A DNA stretch of 50,652 nucleotides from Weimeria sp002480925. GTDB taxonomy: Bacteria > Bacillota > Clostridia > Lachnospirales > Lachnospiraceae. The translations under genes were made by a program, and so were the position numbers. Below the pieces are notes generated by a model that saw only the letters and a program-made list of their open reading frames with translations, was not told the origin of the DNA and did no database searches. Positions within the stretch are counted from its first letter, which is position 1. Each line of letters starts with the position of its first letter. Positions 7,954 to 18,500 of this stretch are shown here, in pieces. The stretch lies in contig NZ_JBQHVU010000019.1 in the NCBI RefSeq assembly GCF_052064335.1, positions 1 through 50,652 on the forward strand. The letters are read 5' to 3'.

Positions 7954-9342
7954 ATGACAGGAAAAATAATACAGGTTTCAGGACCGGTGGTGGATGTGGT
8001 TTTTGACAGCGAGTCGCTGCCGCCGATCCGCGAGGCTCTGTCAGTAGATAATAATGGTAAAAAGTGCATAATGGAGGTTGCCTCCCATCAGGGTAACCAT
8101 ATAGTCCGTTGTATTATGCTCTCGGCCTCTGAGGGTCTTTCAAGAGATATGGAGGTCACAGATACTGGAAGTGGCATAAAGACTCCTGTCGGAGAAAAGA
8201 CACTTGGAAGACTCTTTAATGTACTAGGAGAGACAATAGACGACGGCGATCAGATCAAGGATGCTCCTTGCTGGGAGACTCACAGACAGCCGCCTGCATT
8301 CGAGGATCAGAAGCCGGCAACAGAGATGCTTGAGACAGGTATCAAGGTCATCGATCTTCTTGCGCCATACGCTAAGGGTGGAAAGATAGGACTTTTCGGA
8401 GGAGCTGGTGTAGGAAAGACAGTCCTCATTCAGGAGCTTATCTCCAATGTCGCAACAGAGCATGGCGGATATTCGATCTTCACCGGAGTAGGAGAGCGTT
8501 CCCGTGAGGGAAATGACCTCTGGACAGAAATGAAGGCAAGCGGAGTCCTTGAGAAGACTGCCTTAGTCTTCGGCCAGATGAATGAACCGCCTGGAGCACG
8601 TATGAGGGTCGCAGAGACCGGTCTTACAATGGCTGAGTATTTCCGTGACCATGATAATAAGGATGTGCTTCTTTTCATAGATAATATTTTCCGTTTCACT
8701 CAGGCAGGATCCGAGGTGTCGGCTCTTCTTGGCCGTATGCCTTCAGCAGTAGGATATCAGCCTACACTTGCTAATGAAATGGGTGAGCTGCAGGAGAGGA
8801 TCGCTTCTACAAAGAACGGTTCTGTAACCTCTGTTCAGGCAGTATATGTGCCGGCCGATGACCTGACAGACCCGGCACCTGCGACGACATTCACACATCT
8901 GGATGCGACCACCGTTCTTTCAAGAAAGATAGTTGAACAGGGAATCTATCCGGCTGTAGATCCGTTAGGATCCACATCACGTATCCTTGAGGCCGATGTG
9001 GTCGGTGAGGAGCATTACGAGACAGCCAGAAGAGTTCAGGCTATACTCCAGAAGTATAATGAGCTGCAGGATATCATTTCCATTCTGGGAATGGAGGAGC
9101 TGTCTGATGAGGATAAGACTCTTGTTTACAGAGCGCGTAAGATCCAGAGATTCCTCTCACAGCCTTTCCATGTGGCAGAGCAGTTCACCGGTGTACCGGG
9201 AGTCTATGTGCCTGTAGAGGAGACCATAAAGAGCTTCAAGGCTATACTTGATGGTGAGATGGATGACTATCCTGAGAATGCATTCTTTAACGTCGGAACG
9301 ATTGAGGATGTAAAGAAAAAGGCCAGGGCCCAGGAGGACTGA
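7954..9342 (+). CDS. atpD: F0F1 ATP synthase subunit beta
   Basis: Catalytic subunit of F1, 462 residues. The Walker A motif is GGAGVGKTV (P-loop), the GER segment is GVGERSREGNDLW, the Walker B is VLLFIDNIFRFTQAGSE, and the lever segment EELSDEDKTLV corresponds to the DELSEED motif. A 44-nt gap after atpG carries the RBS AAAGGAGAATAAC. A frame shadow (plus strand, 8987-9217) lies inside and is not real. Confidence 0.98.
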   Translation: MTGKIIQVSGPVVDVVFDSESLPPIREALSVDNNGKKCIMEVASHQGNHIVRCIMLSASEGLSRDMEVTDTGSGIKTPVGEKTLGRLFNVLGETIDDGDQIKDAPCWETHRQPPAFEDQKPATEMLETGIKVIDLLAPYAKGGKIGLFGGAGVGKTVLIQELISNVATEHGGYSIFTGVGERSREGNDLWTEMKASGVLEKTALVFGQMNEPPGARMRVAETGLTMAEYFRDHDNKDVLLFIDNIFRFTQAGSEVSALLGRMPSAVGYQPTLANEMGELQERIASTKNGSVTSVQAVYVPADDLTDPAPATTFTHLDATTVLSRKIVEQGIYPAVDPLGSTSRILEADVVGEEHYETARRVQAILQKYNELQDIISILGMEELSDEDKTLVYRARKIQRFLSQPFHVAEQFTGVPGVYVPVEETIKSFKAILDGEMDDYPENAFFNVGTIEDVKKKARAQED

Positions 9343-9343
9343 A

Positions 9344-9781
9344 ATGTTCTATCTTAAGGTAATTGCCGCCGACAAGACCTTCTACGCCGGCTTTGCTGAT
9401 TCGGTAAATTTCCAGTCTCATGACGGAAGGGAGCAGATCCTTTCCCATCATGAGAATATGGTTATTGCATTAAATGAAGGAGAAATAGAGATCACTCCTG
9501 CTCTTAACGCCGGAAACGGCGCTGATATAAGCAAGGGCCAGGTAATAACCGGTCTTGCCGGCATAGGCTTCGCCGAGGTCATAAATAACCGTGTGACTAT
9601 CATTGTAGAGTCATGCGAAAGACCTGAGGAGATCGACGTGCGTCGTGCCAGGGAGGCAGAGGAACGCGCCAGGGAGAAGCTGCGTCAGAAGCAGAGTATT
9701 CAGGAGTATTACCATTCGAGAGCTTCGCTCGCGAGAGCGATGGCAAGGCTGGCAGCAGCGAAGAAGAAGGGTGAGGGATGA
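9344..9781 (+). CDS. atpC: F0F1 ATP synthase subunit epsilon
   Basis: Small regulatory subunit of the rotor, 145 residues: an N-terminal beta sandwich (LKVIAADKTFYAG, then HDGREQILSHHENMVIAL) and a C-terminal helical hairpin (REAEERAREKLRQKQSIQEY) that can inhibit ATP hydrolysis in this family. It starts 1 nt after the atpD stop, and the RBS lies inside the atpD end (CAGGAGGACTGAA). Confidence 0.94.
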   Translation: MFYLKVIAADKTFYAGFADSVNFQSHDGREQILSHHENMVIALNEGEIEITPALNAGNGADISKGQVITGLAGIGFAEVINNRVTIIVESCERPEEIDVRRAREAEERAREKLRQKQSIQEYYHSRASLARAMARLAAAKKKGEG

Positions 9782-9799
9782 GGGCCTGACCCCTATCCC
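9775..9799 (+). terminator. Hairpin at the end of the atp operon
   Basis: GGGATGAGGG, loop CCTGA, CCCCTATCCC: nine pairs with one A-C mismatch and one G-T. It overlaps the atpC stop codon but lacks a T run, so it may be an mRNA-end stabiliser or a weak terminator. Confidence 0.4.
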
Positions 9800-9813
9800 C
9801 AAACCCCTAAATA

Positions 9814-9822
9814 TGATATAAT
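9814..9822 (+). promoter_or_regulatory. Extended -10 promoter for the sodium symporter gene
   Basis: TGATATAAT is a perfect TATAAT preceded by TGN. No good -35 box is seen. The predicted leader is about 30 nt. Confidence 0.6.
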
Positions 9823-9859
9823 CTTTCCATCACCAAAATCCCGTCTATAGAAAGGAAAC

Positions 9860-11251
9860 ATGATGGAAAAGAAAGAAAAGAAAAGCTCTTTTACCGGGCA
9901 GCTCGGTTTTGTTCTTGCAGCGGCCGGCAGCGCTGTCGGTGTGGGAAATCTATGGAGATTTCCATATCTTGCGGCAAAGGACGGGGGAGGATTATTCCTC
10001 ATTATCTATCTTATTTTAGTTCTAACATTTGGATTTACCCTTCTTACAAGTGATATCACGATCGGAAGAAGGACAGGGAAAAGTGCCATAGGTGCATATG
10101 AAAAGATGCGCCATAAATGGAAATTTCTAGGTGTCCTCACTTTTCTTGTACCGGTAGTGATAATGACCTATTATGCAGTAATAGGCGGATGGATCACAAA
10201 GTATATGGTTGCCTTTATTTGCGGACAGGGAGGATCAGCAGCTGAGGACGGCTATTTCCAGTCGTTTATAAGTGATCCCCTCCAGTCGGTAATCTATGCG
10301 GTCATTTTTATGGTGATCACAGCTATAATCATATACAGGGGCGTTGAAAATGGGATCGAGGCCTGCTCTAAGTTCATGATGCCTGTACTTCTGGTGCTGA
10401 TAGTTTTTGTGGCTTTTTATTCACTTTTTATCAAACATGGAGATCGTACAGGCTTTAAGGGCTTTCTCGTATATATTACTCCTGATATAAAGGGACTTAC
10501 GATAAAAAAATTCATGGCAGTCCTTCTTGATGCTATGAGCCAGCTCTTTTTCTCCCTTTCAGTATCAATGGGAATAATGATCACCTATGGATCCTATGTA
10601 AAAAAGGATGTCGATCTCAATAAGGCAGTAGGACAGATAGAGATCTTTGATACAGGAGTCGCTCTTCTTGCTGGAATGGCAATAATACCAGCAGTATTTA
10701 CCTTTTCAGGACTTAAAGGAATGAATGCCGGTCCGGGACTAATGTTTATTTCTCTTCCAAAGGTCTTTGCCTCGATGGGAGCTGTAGGAAACGTAGTCGG
10801 TGCTGCTTTTTTCATAATGGCCTCATTTGCAACTCTTACCTCCTGCATTTCGGTGCTTGAGGCGATAGCGGCTAACTGTATGGAGGTCTTCCATACAAAA
10901 AGACATTCAACGACACTGGCACTGGGAATCATATATACGATAGCCTCGGTCGTTATAGCCTTAGGCTACAGCGTATTCTACTGTGAGATACCTCTTCCGA
11001 ATGGAAGCACAGGACAGCTTCTTGACCTGATGGACTATGTTTCCAATTCAGTCATGATGCCGTTTATATCACTTCTGTCAACGATCCTGATAGGCTGGAT
11101 AGTAGGACCAGACTGGATCACTGATGAGATAGAATCAAGCGGTGTGAAATTCCGCAGGAAAAAGCTCTATATAATAATGGTAAGGTTCGTCTGTCCGGTA
11201 ATAATGGTTGCGCTCTTTATGCAGTCAACAGGTATTCTGGCAAGGCTATAG
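9860..11251 (+). CDS. Neurotransmitter:sodium symporter (NSS/SNF) family transporter
   Basis: Sodium-dependent amino acid symporter of the LeuT fold, 463 residues with about 11-12 membrane helices. The helix-1 signature is diagnostic: LGFVLAAAGSAVGVGNLWRF, including the unwound GSAVGVGNLWRFPY sodium/substrate site. Helix 6 SQLFFSLSVSMGIMITYGSY and helix 8 also fit. The substrate (often tyrosine, tryptophan, or alanine in bacteria) cannot be told from sequence. The RBS AAAGGAAA precedes ATG 9860; ATG 9863 is equally possible. The araC-type gene follows after 8 nt and is probably cotranscribed. Confidence 0.93.
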   Translation: MMEKKEKKSSFTGQLGFVLAAAGSAVGVGNLWRFPYLAAKDGGGLFLIIYLILVLTFGFTLLTSDITIGRRTGKSAIGAYEKMRHKWKFLGVLTFLVPVVIMTYYAVIGGWITKYMVAFICGQGGSAAEDGYFQSFISDPLQSVIYAVIFMVITAIIIYRGVENGIEACSKFMMPVLLVLIVFVAFYSLFIKHGDRTGFKGFLVYITPDIKGLTIKKFMAVLLDAMSQLFFSLSVSMGIMITYGSYVKKDVDLNKAVGQIEIFDTGVALLAGMAIIPAVFTFSGLKGMNAGPGLMFISLPKVFASMGAVGNVVGAAFFIMASFATLTSCISVLEAIAANCMEVFHTKRHSTTLALGIIYTIASVVIALGYSVFYCEIPLPNGSTGQLLDLMDYVSNSVMMPFISLLSTILIGWIVGPDWITDEIESSGVKFRRKKLYIIMVRFVCPVIMVALFMQSTGILARL

Positions 11252-11259
11252 GTGATGCT

Positions 11260-12207
11260 ATGAAAAGGCAGAAGCAGAATGTAGAATTCAGATATTATGA
11301 GATGCCCAAGGGGGAGTATGTCCTCCCCAAGCTTGGAGACGGATGGATCCTTGAGTATGGCGAGGGCATGAGCGAGTCAGATCTGCATTTCCATAATTAT
11401 ATGGAGTTGGGCTACTGCTACTACGGCGATGGGACTGTCGTGATAGAGGACAGGAAATATAACTATGGCAAGGATAACTTTACTATCATCCCTAGGAATG
11501 TGATCCATACGACCAAGTCGAGGGAGGGTCACAGGGATAAATGGGAATTCCTCTTTATCGATATTGACGGATTCGTGCAGAATGAGATGAGAGACTGCGA
11601 AATGAATCTGGACGATATAGCTGCCAATGTAAACAGCAGGGGAACCTTAAAGACCATGCGTAATCATCCCTATCTGTGCAGGATCGTACAGGATATAATA
11701 GCAGAATGCAGGAAGGATTCGCGCTATAAGAAAACAGCTCTTAAGGGCCTGCTTTATCTTCTTGTTATCGAAATACTTAGAGTAAATGAGGAAAGAGAGG
11801 ACAGGGTAAGAAAAGTCGGAAAGATGAATACCTATCTGACCGATACGATAGAATTCATTGGCAAGCATTATTCCGAGGATATAAAGGTTGGAGACCTGGC
11901 TGAGATAGCCGGACTATCCGAGAGTCATTACAGGCGGATATTTGAGGAGAGCATGAATATGAAGCCGCTGGAGTATGTGAATATGGTCAGGATAGATAAG
12001 GCCTGTGATATGATAAGTCATGGAGATATGACGATGGAAGAAATTGCATATAAAGTCGGATATGTGACGCTTTCAACCTTTCACAGGAACTTTGCCAGAT
12101 ATACGGGAATGAGCCCGCTTCACTGGAAGAAGAGCGGTGGAAACCAGCTTGCTGAGATGAGTATTACGGCCAAAAAGGGCTGGGAGGCCTACGGGGTCAA
12201 CCGCTGA
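11260..12207 (+). CDS. AraC family regulator with N-terminal cupin domain
   Basis: A 315-residue regulator. Residues 1-100 form a cupin-like sensing domain (DLHFHNYMELGYCYYGDGTV; FTIIPRNVIHTTKS). Residues about 210-305 carry the two-helix-turn-helix AraC domain (VGDLAEIAGLSESHYRRIF; MTMEEIAYKVGYVTLSTFHR). This architecture is usual for activators of carbohydrate genes, and the sugar ABC operon starts 190 bp downstream, so it probably controls that locus (inference). It may share a transcript with the NSS transporter. A terminator follows. Confidence 0.92.
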   Translation: MKRQKQNVEFRYYEMPKGEYVLPKLGDGWILEYGEGMSESDLHFHNYMELGYCYYGDGTVVIEDRKYNYGKDNFTIIPRNVIHTTKSREGHRDKWEFLFIDIDGFVQNEMRDCEMNLDDIAANVNSRGTLKTMRNHPYLCRIVQDIIAECRKDSRYKKTALKGLLYLLVIEILRVNEEREDRVRKVGKMNTYLTDTIEFIGKHYSEDIKVGDLAEIAGLSESHYRRIFEESMNMKPLEYVNMVRIDKACDMISHGDMTMEEIAYKVGYVTLSTFHRNFARYTGMSPLHWKKSGGNQLAEMSITAKKGWEAYGVNR

Positions 12208-12262
12208 TAAGACAATCTAACATTGTGCATTTTTACCAAGTAAAAGTGCAAAAACGATTATT

Positions 12263-12295
12263 AAGCTCGAAATTGCATATTTCGGGCTTTTTTTT
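12263..12295 (+). terminator. Rho-independent terminator after the AraC gene
   Basis: AAGCTCGAAAT, loop TGCAT, ATTTCGGGCTT, then a T run: an 11-bp stem with one G-T pair. Confidence 0.9.
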
Positions 12296-12321
12296 GTGAA
12301 CACAGATCAGAGACAGACTGC

Positions 12322-12327
12322 TATAAT
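12322..12327 (+). promoter_or_regulatory. Putative -10 box of the sugar ABC / lacZ operon
   Basis: A perfect TATAAT with no convincing -35 at 16-18 bp, consistent with an activator-dependent promoter (for instance the adjacent AraC protein; inference). The leader of about 68 nt ends with AAAGGAGGG before ATG 12402. Confidence 0.45.
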
Positions 12328-12401
12328 CTGTATCGTAAACAAGATAAGTCGCCGTAAGGGACCGGCGAAATAAATGAAAATGACCAAAGGAGGGTTATTT
12401 T

Positions 12402-13751
12402 ATGAAGAAGAGATTATTGTCAGTGATACTGGCCGCAACTATGACGGCAGCTCTGATGGCAGGATGCGGAGGCAATGGGTCGAAGTCCTCATCAAAGAAG
12501 TCAGCTGCAAAGGGAGTGGATACCTCAAAGGAAGGTGACCACGAGCTGTCTGTATATGCCTGGGATAAGAATTTCAATATCCCTGCTCTTGAAGCAGCAG
12601 AAAAGGCATATCAGAAAAAGGATCCTGATTTCAAGCTGAAGATCATAGAGCAGTCACAGTCCTCCGACGTTGAGGATGCTGTAACTCTTGCCGGATCATC
12701 AAATGACTACAGCGCTCTTCCAGATATAGTTCTATTCCAGGACCATTACTTCAACAGATATGTGCATGATTATCCAAAGGCATGGTCAGATGCTATAAAT
12801 AAGACGAACATCAACTGGGATGATTTCGGACAGGAGAAGCTTTCCTATTCGACTATCGATGGTACTCACTATGGAGTGCCGGTGGATAACGGTACAGTGA
12901 TCTTCGCATACAGGACCGATATACTGAAGGAATGCGGATACACTATCGATGATCTGACTGGAATCACATGGGATAAGTTTGATGAGATAGGAAAGAAGGT
13001 CTATCAGAAGACAGGCAAGTATCTTCTTTCGATGGACGGAGACGGAAACGATCTTCCTTATATGATGCTTCAGGCAGAGGGAGTTTCCCAGTTCAAGGAT
13101 GGAAAGCCGAATTTCGTAGACAATAAGACCATGGTAGACATTATCAATGTGATAGCAAAGCTTCAGAAGGACAATGTCCTCTATCTGGCAAATGACTGGT
13201 CTGACTACACAGATCAGACTATCGTAGGAGATATGGTAGCAGGTGTAATGAACGGAAACTGGATCATCCCTACCATAGAACAGGTAAAGGACAATTCAGG
13301 AAAATGGGAGATCACTTCCATGCCTACTCTTACAGGCGCTGAAGGATATGCTTCAAACGGGGGCTCATCACTTTACATCACATCAAACTGCAAGAAGACA
13401 GATCTCGCAGCTGATTTCCTGGCATACACCTTCGGGGGTGGAGATGGTGCCAAGGAGACCTATGATGCAGCACTTACAAACGGTGGTGTGATCACTACAA
13501 ACATCACCTGCGGTAAGTCAGATGTCTATACAAAGGGAGTTGCATACTTTAATGACCAGCCTATCTATCAAAAGATAGTTGAGATGGGAAGTAAGGTAAA
13601 TACAGTTGAGCAGAGCGATTATCACTACATAGCACGTGAAAATGTAGCTGCAGCCATCCATAATATCATAGATGGTACCTCTGTAAAGGATGCCTTAAAG
13701 GAGGCACAGGATCAGGTTACATTCGCAATGGAAGGTAACGATCAGAAATAA
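12402..13751 (+). CDS. ABC transporter sugar-binding lipoprotein (family 1)
   Basis: Extracellular solute-binding protein of 449 residues. The signal peptide ends in the lipobox LMAGC, with Cys22 the lipidation site, then a Ser/Lys-rich linker (residues 25-38). The body has the family 1 features (LSVYAWDKNFNIPALEAAEK; VPVDNGTVIFAYRTDIL; GVMNGNWIIPTIEQ). It feeds the two permeases downstream. No ATPase gene is encoded here, so a shared MsmK/UgpC-type ATPase elsewhere is likely, as in other Firmicutes. The substrate is probably a galactoside or oligosaccharide, judged from the lacZ/galK neighbours. Confidence 0.92.
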   Translation: MKKRLLSVILAATMTAALMAGCGGNGSKSSSKKSAAKGVDTSKEGDHELSVYAWDKNFNIPALEAAEKAYQKKDPDFKLKIIEQSQSSDVEDAVTLAGSSNDYSALPDIVLFQDHYFNRYVHDYPKAWSDAINKTNINWDDFGQEKLSYSTIDGTHYGVPVDNGTVIFAYRTDILKECGYTIDDLTGITWDKFDEIGKKVYQKTGKYLLSMDGDGNDLPYMMLQAEGVSQFKDGKPNFVDNKTMVDIINVIAKLQKDNVLYLANDWSDYTDQTIVGDMVAGVMNGNWIIPTIEQVKDNSGKWEITSMPTLTGAEGYASNGGSSLYITSNCKKTDLAADFLAYTFGGGDGAKETYDAALTNGGVITTNITCGKSDVYTKGVAYFNDQPIYQKIVEMGSKVNTVEQSDYHYIARENVAAAIHNIIDGTSVKDALKEAQDQVTFAMEGNDQK

Positions 13752-13778
13752 GAGATATATATTTTTGGACTAGAGAGG

Positions 13779-13806
13779 GCGGGAAATCGGATGACCGGTT
13801 TCCCGC
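13779..13806 (+). promoter_or_regulatory. Strong stem-loop between binding-protein and permease genes
   Basis: GCGGGAAATCGG, loop ATGA, CCGGTTTCCCGC: a 12-bp stem with one T-G pair and no T run after it. Such intercistronic stems often protect the upstream message, raising the binding protein over the permeases; here that is inferred from position and form. Confidence 0.7.
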
Positions 13807-13846
13807 TTGTCTTAAAAAGGATGATCCCCGAAAGGAGGAAATCAAG

Positions 13847-14737
13847 TTGAATAATAAAGGTATACAGACAAAGCAGAGAGCAGCGGGATTCATGTTCCTT
13901 CTTCCGGCTACTGTCCTGATCTTTGTGATGAGCTTCTGGCCAATAGTAAGGGCATTTATCATTTCCCTGCAGACAGGCTCATCAGCAGATCTGCACTGGG
14001 CGAAGCCAGTTTTCTGGAACTATATGAGGATGTTTAAGGACAGGAAATTCCTTCTGACTATGGGAAACACCTTTCTGTATCTTATCATTCAGGTTCCTAT
14101 AATGCTGATTCTGGCTATTCTTTTAGCCCAGCTGCTTAATAACAAGGATTTGAAGTTCAAGGGGCTCTTCCGTACCATGGTATTTCTGCCATGTGCGACA
14201 TCTCTTGTATCATACTCACTGATTTTCAAATCACTTTTTGCCACACAGGGCCTTATAAATACTGTCCTGAGGCATCTTGGTATCATCAGTCAGAATATCA
14301 ACTTCCTTGGAAATACTGGAACAGCAAGGGCAATTATCATCATAGCCCTGATCTGGAGATGGACAGGCTACAATATGGTATTCTATCTTGCAGGCCTCCA
14401 GAACATAGAATACTCAGTGTATGAGGCAGCCAAGATAGACGGAGCAAATGGCTGGAAGACCTTCTGGCATATAACGGTGCCGCTGCTAAAGCCTACTATA
14501 GTGATGACCTTTATCATGTCTATAAACGGAACCCTTCAGCTCTTTGATGAGTCAGTAAACCTGACAAAGGGAGGTCCGTCATTTACAAGTATGACAATGT
14601 CCCACTATATCTACAACAACGCATTTGGAACAGGTGTAGCAAACTTCGGATATGCTTCGGCTATGTCCTTTGTAGTATTTGTCCTTGTGGCAGTTCTTGC
14701 CGTGATCAATATGAAAGTAGGTGATACCCGTGACTAA
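13847..14737 (+). CDS. Sugar ABC transporter permease (MalF-type)
   Basis: A 296-residue inner membrane permease with six predicted helices. The cytoplasmic EAA loop that docks the ATPase is EAAKIDGANGWKTFWHITVP. The start is TTG 13847, placed 7 nt after AGGAGG, and no ATG fits. It partners the MalG-type permease that overlaps its end. Confidence 0.93.
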   Translation: MNNKGIQTKQRAAGFMFLLPATVLIFVMSFWPIVRAFIISLQTGSSADLHWAKPVFWNYMRMFKDRKFLLTMGNTFLYLIIQVPIMLILAILLAQLLNNKDLKFKGLFRTMVFLPCATSLVSYSLIFKSLFATQGLINTVLRHLGIISQNINFLGNTGTARAIIIIALIWRWTGYNMVFYLAGLQNIEYSVYEAAKIDGANGWKTFWHITVPLLKPTIVMTFIMSINGTLQLFDESVNLTKGGPSFTSMTMSHYIYNNAFGTGVANFGYASAMSFVVFVLVAVLAVINMKVGDTRD

Positions 14738-15569
14738 GAAGAAAAATAAATCTGCAATTCAGAGAAGACTTATACCTACATATGTATTCCTGATCATCTG
14801 GTCTCTGATCTCGGTATTCCCGCTCTTCTGGATGATAACCGCTGCAACGAACAATACAGTAGACGTGGCTCGTGGTAAGATCTGGTTCGGGACGGAGGCT
14901 CTTAATAACTTTACCAAGCTCTTAAACTACAGCAAGGATATTTCACTCTGGGGAACCATGTGGAACTCCTTCTTCTACGCAGTATTACAGACGCTTCTCT
15001 GCCTCTTTATATGCTCGCTCGCCGGATTCGGCTTTGAACTCTATCACGACAAGATAAAGGACGGACTGTTCTCGGTTCTGCTTCTTGCAATGATGGTGCC
15101 TCAGGTTGCAACTATGATACCTCTTTTCAAGATGATATCATCCATGCACCTTCTTAACACATCAGTAGCATTCATACTTCCGGCTATCTCGACACCATTT
15201 ATGATAATGATGTTCCGTCAGAATTCGAGGAATTTCCCGGTTGACATAATGGAAGCCGCAAGACTAGACGGACTCTCAGAGATAGGGATCTTCTTTCGGA
15301 TGTATATGCCTGTAATGAAATCCACCTATGCTGCAGCCGCAGTTATCTGTTTCATGAATGCCTGGAATGCATATCTCTGGCCAAAGGTAGTCATGAACCA
15401 GCCTAAGGCCCAGACCATGCCTATGCTTATAGCGAATATGGCAAGCGGATATACTACAGACTATGGAATGCTTATGATGGGTGTGCTGTTCTGCTCAGTA
15501 CCTACGATGATAATCTTCTTCGTGCTCCAGAAGCAGTTTGCAGAAGGAATCACAGGATCAGTAAAATAA
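14730..15569 (+). CDS. Sugar ABC transporter permease (MalG-type)
   Basis: Second permease of the importer, six helices, EAA loop EAARLDGLSEIGIFFRMYMP and the usual C-terminal QKQFAEGITGSVK ending. GTG 14730 is preferred because TAGGTGAT lies 6 nt upstream; GTG 14721 (282 residues) lacks an RBS. The start overlaps the preceding stop, so translation is coupled. The lacZ gene follows after 9 nt. Confidence 0.92.
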   Translation: MTKKKNKSAIQRRLIPTYVFLIIWSLISVFPLFWMITAATNNTVDVARGKIWFGTEALNNFTKLLNYSKDISLWGTMWNSFFYAVLQTLLCLFICSLAGFGFELYHDKIKDGLFSVLLLAMMVPQVATMIPLFKMISSMHLLNTSVAFILPAISTPFMIMMFRQNSRNFPVDIMEAARLDGLSEIGIFFRMYMPVMKSTYAAAAVICFMNAWNAYLWPKVVMNQPKAQTMPMLIANMASGYTTDYGMLMMGVLFCSVPTMIIFFVLQKQFAEGITGSVK

Positions 15570-15578
15570 GGAGGGATT

Positions 15579-18500
15579 ATGTCCGGATTCAATTATGAAA
15601 TAATAAAGGATCCCAGGATCTTTCAGGAAAACAGACTTCCTGCCCATTCTGACCACGAATGGTACAGGGATAAGAAAAATATAGAAACCGGCAGATCCGA
15701 TCTGAAGGTCACACTGAATGGAAACTGGAGGTTTCATTATGCGGGCAACCTGTCTGCGACAATAAAGGGCTTTGAAAAAAAGGATTATGACGCCAGCGGC
15801 TGGGATTATATAACTGTACCAGGCCATATACAGATGCAGGGATACGGTTGTCCACAGTATGTCAACACTCAGTATCCATGGGACGGGCTTGAGGAGATAG
15901 AGCCCGGTCAGATCCCTGAGGAGATGAACCCTGTAGGCCAGTATATAAGGAACTTTACGCTTCCTGAGTTCATGAAGGATGGTCCTGTGATCATATCCTT
16001 CCAGGGAGCAGAGAGTGCTATAGCTGTCTGGCTCAACGGAAGCTATGTAGGCTACAGCGAGGATTCCTTCACTCCGAGTGAGTTTGACCTGACACCATTC
16101 ATAGATCGTGACGGAGAGAACAGATTGGCAGTTGAGGTCTACAGATTCAGCGCAGGAAGCTGGTGCGAGGATCAGGATTTCTTCAGATTCTCAGGACTTT
16201 TCCGCGAGGTATATCTATATACATATCCGCAGGTTCATATTCGTGATATGAGGATAGTTTCTGATCTCACGGACGACTACAGGGATGGAATCCTTGATAT
16301 AAGTATTGAAAGCATAGGGAAAAAGGGGACGGCTCAGCTGAGTCTTTTCGATAAGGATGGAGAGGCACTTGTGAAAAAGGAGATTCCTCTTCCGTTAGGA
16401 AAAGCAAGGCTTAATATTCCGGATGTCGATCAGTGGAGCGCTGAGGATCCGTATCTGTATACCCTATATATGGAGATAAGGGACGAAAAGGGTCAGGTAT
16501 GTGAATATATCTGTGAGGAGACAGGCTTCCGCCGGTTTGAGATGAAGGATAGTATAATGTGTCTCAATGGAAAGCGGATAGTCTTCAACGGCGTCGACAG
16601 ACATGAGTTTTCGGCATATAAGGGACGGGCTATAGGAGAGGATGAGATCTATAAGGATCTGATCACCATGAAGAGAAACAATATAAATGCCGTCCGTACC
16701 AGTCATTATCCTAATCAGACCTTATTCTACAGGCTATGTGATGAGCTGGGACTATATGTGATAGATGAGACCAACCTGGAGTGTCACGGAGTCTGGGATC
16801 ATTTAGAAAGAGGCGGGGAGGATATCTCCTATGCTCTTCCGGGAAACCGGCCTGACTACAGGGACATGGTGCTTGACCGGGCCAACAGCATGATGCGTCG
16901 TGACAGGAATCATCCGTCGATCCTTATCTGGTCTCTTGGAAACGAGTCCCTTAACGGCACGAACTTCGTCGCCATGCATGACTTCCTTAGGAAGGAGGAT
17001 CCGACAAGGCTGGTGCATTATGAGGGCGTGATCCATGACGAGAGATATCCTGAGGCAACAGATATGGTAAGCGTCATGTACTGGCCTGTCGAAAAGATAG
17101 AGGAATATCTTTCAAAGCATACGGACAAGCCATTTATCTGCTGTGAGTATTCACATGCAATGGGGAACTCCTGCGGGGGCATCAATGAATATACAGAGCT
17201 TGCGAAAAGGAACAGTCTTTACCAGGGCGGTTTCATATGGGATTATATAGACCAGGCAATAGCGGCAGAGGATGCGAATGGAAAAACCTATCTCGGATAC
17301 GGCGGAGATTTTGATGACCGTCCGAATGATGGAAGTTTCTCAGGCAATGGCCTCTGCTATGCAGATACGAGAGAGCCGACACCTAAGATGCAGGAGGTAA
17401 AGGCGGTTTATTCTCCTCTTGATATAAGTTTTGGAGAAGGATCCTTCCAGATAAAGAATAATAGTCTATTTACCAATACAGATAAGTATATATGCACTAT
17501 CTCTCTTGAATGTGAGGGTGAGGAGCTCTTTGAACAGAGAGGAAGCGTAGAGGTAGGACCGGGAGAGAGATCCGAATTCGCTCTTCCTGACCAGCTACTT
17601 GATGTGGACAGGGAATGCGTTCTTACAGTTTCATTTACCCTGAAGGAGGATCAGGATTGGGCAAAAGCCGGGACAGAGATAGCCTTTGCCCAGAAGGTCA
17701 TCGGAGACAGACAGGAGTCTGACCACAGCAGAGGAGAGATAAGAGTCATCCATGGCTGGCTTAATACAGGAGTAAAGGGTAAGGATTTCACTATCCTTTT
17801 CTCGAATCTGAACGGAGGTATGGTATCCTATAAGAAGGCAGGAGTAGAGCTGATAAAAAGGATGCCTCGTCCTAACTTCTGGAGACCCGTTACAGATAAC
17901 GACAAGGGATGCATGATGCCGTGGAGAGCCGCCCAGTGGAGAAACGCCTCTGATATGTGCTATGCTGGAGATAATGGAATGGGCGAGGGCTACAAGGTCA
18001 CAGAGAATAATGGTAATGTAACGGTAGAATTTACCTACCATCTTCCGACCAGTCCTTCAAAGGAGGCAAGACTTTCATATGAGGTCCATCCGGACGGAGC
18101 AGTAAGGTGCAGGCTTTATCTTGAAGCTTCTAAAGACATAGGAGAGCTCCCGGAATTCGGAGTGATGTTTGAAATGGCTTCATCTTTTTCTGACTTTACC
18201 TGGTACGGAATGGGACCATACGACACCTATATAGACAGGGAGAGTGGAGGAAGGCTTGGAGTCTTTGAGACTACAGCTTCTGACAATATGGCTTCCTATC
18301 TGAGACCGCAGGAATGCGGCAACCATACCCATGTGAGATGGGCAGAGGTAAAGGACAAAAACGGCAGGGGCTTACGCTTCGAGGGAAATGATCTGAGTCT
18401 TTCGGTCCTTCCATACAGCCCTGATATGATAGATGCCTGTGAGCATCCGAATGAGCTGCCGCAGAGCCTTTCGACCTATATAAGGGTAGATCTGGCCCAG

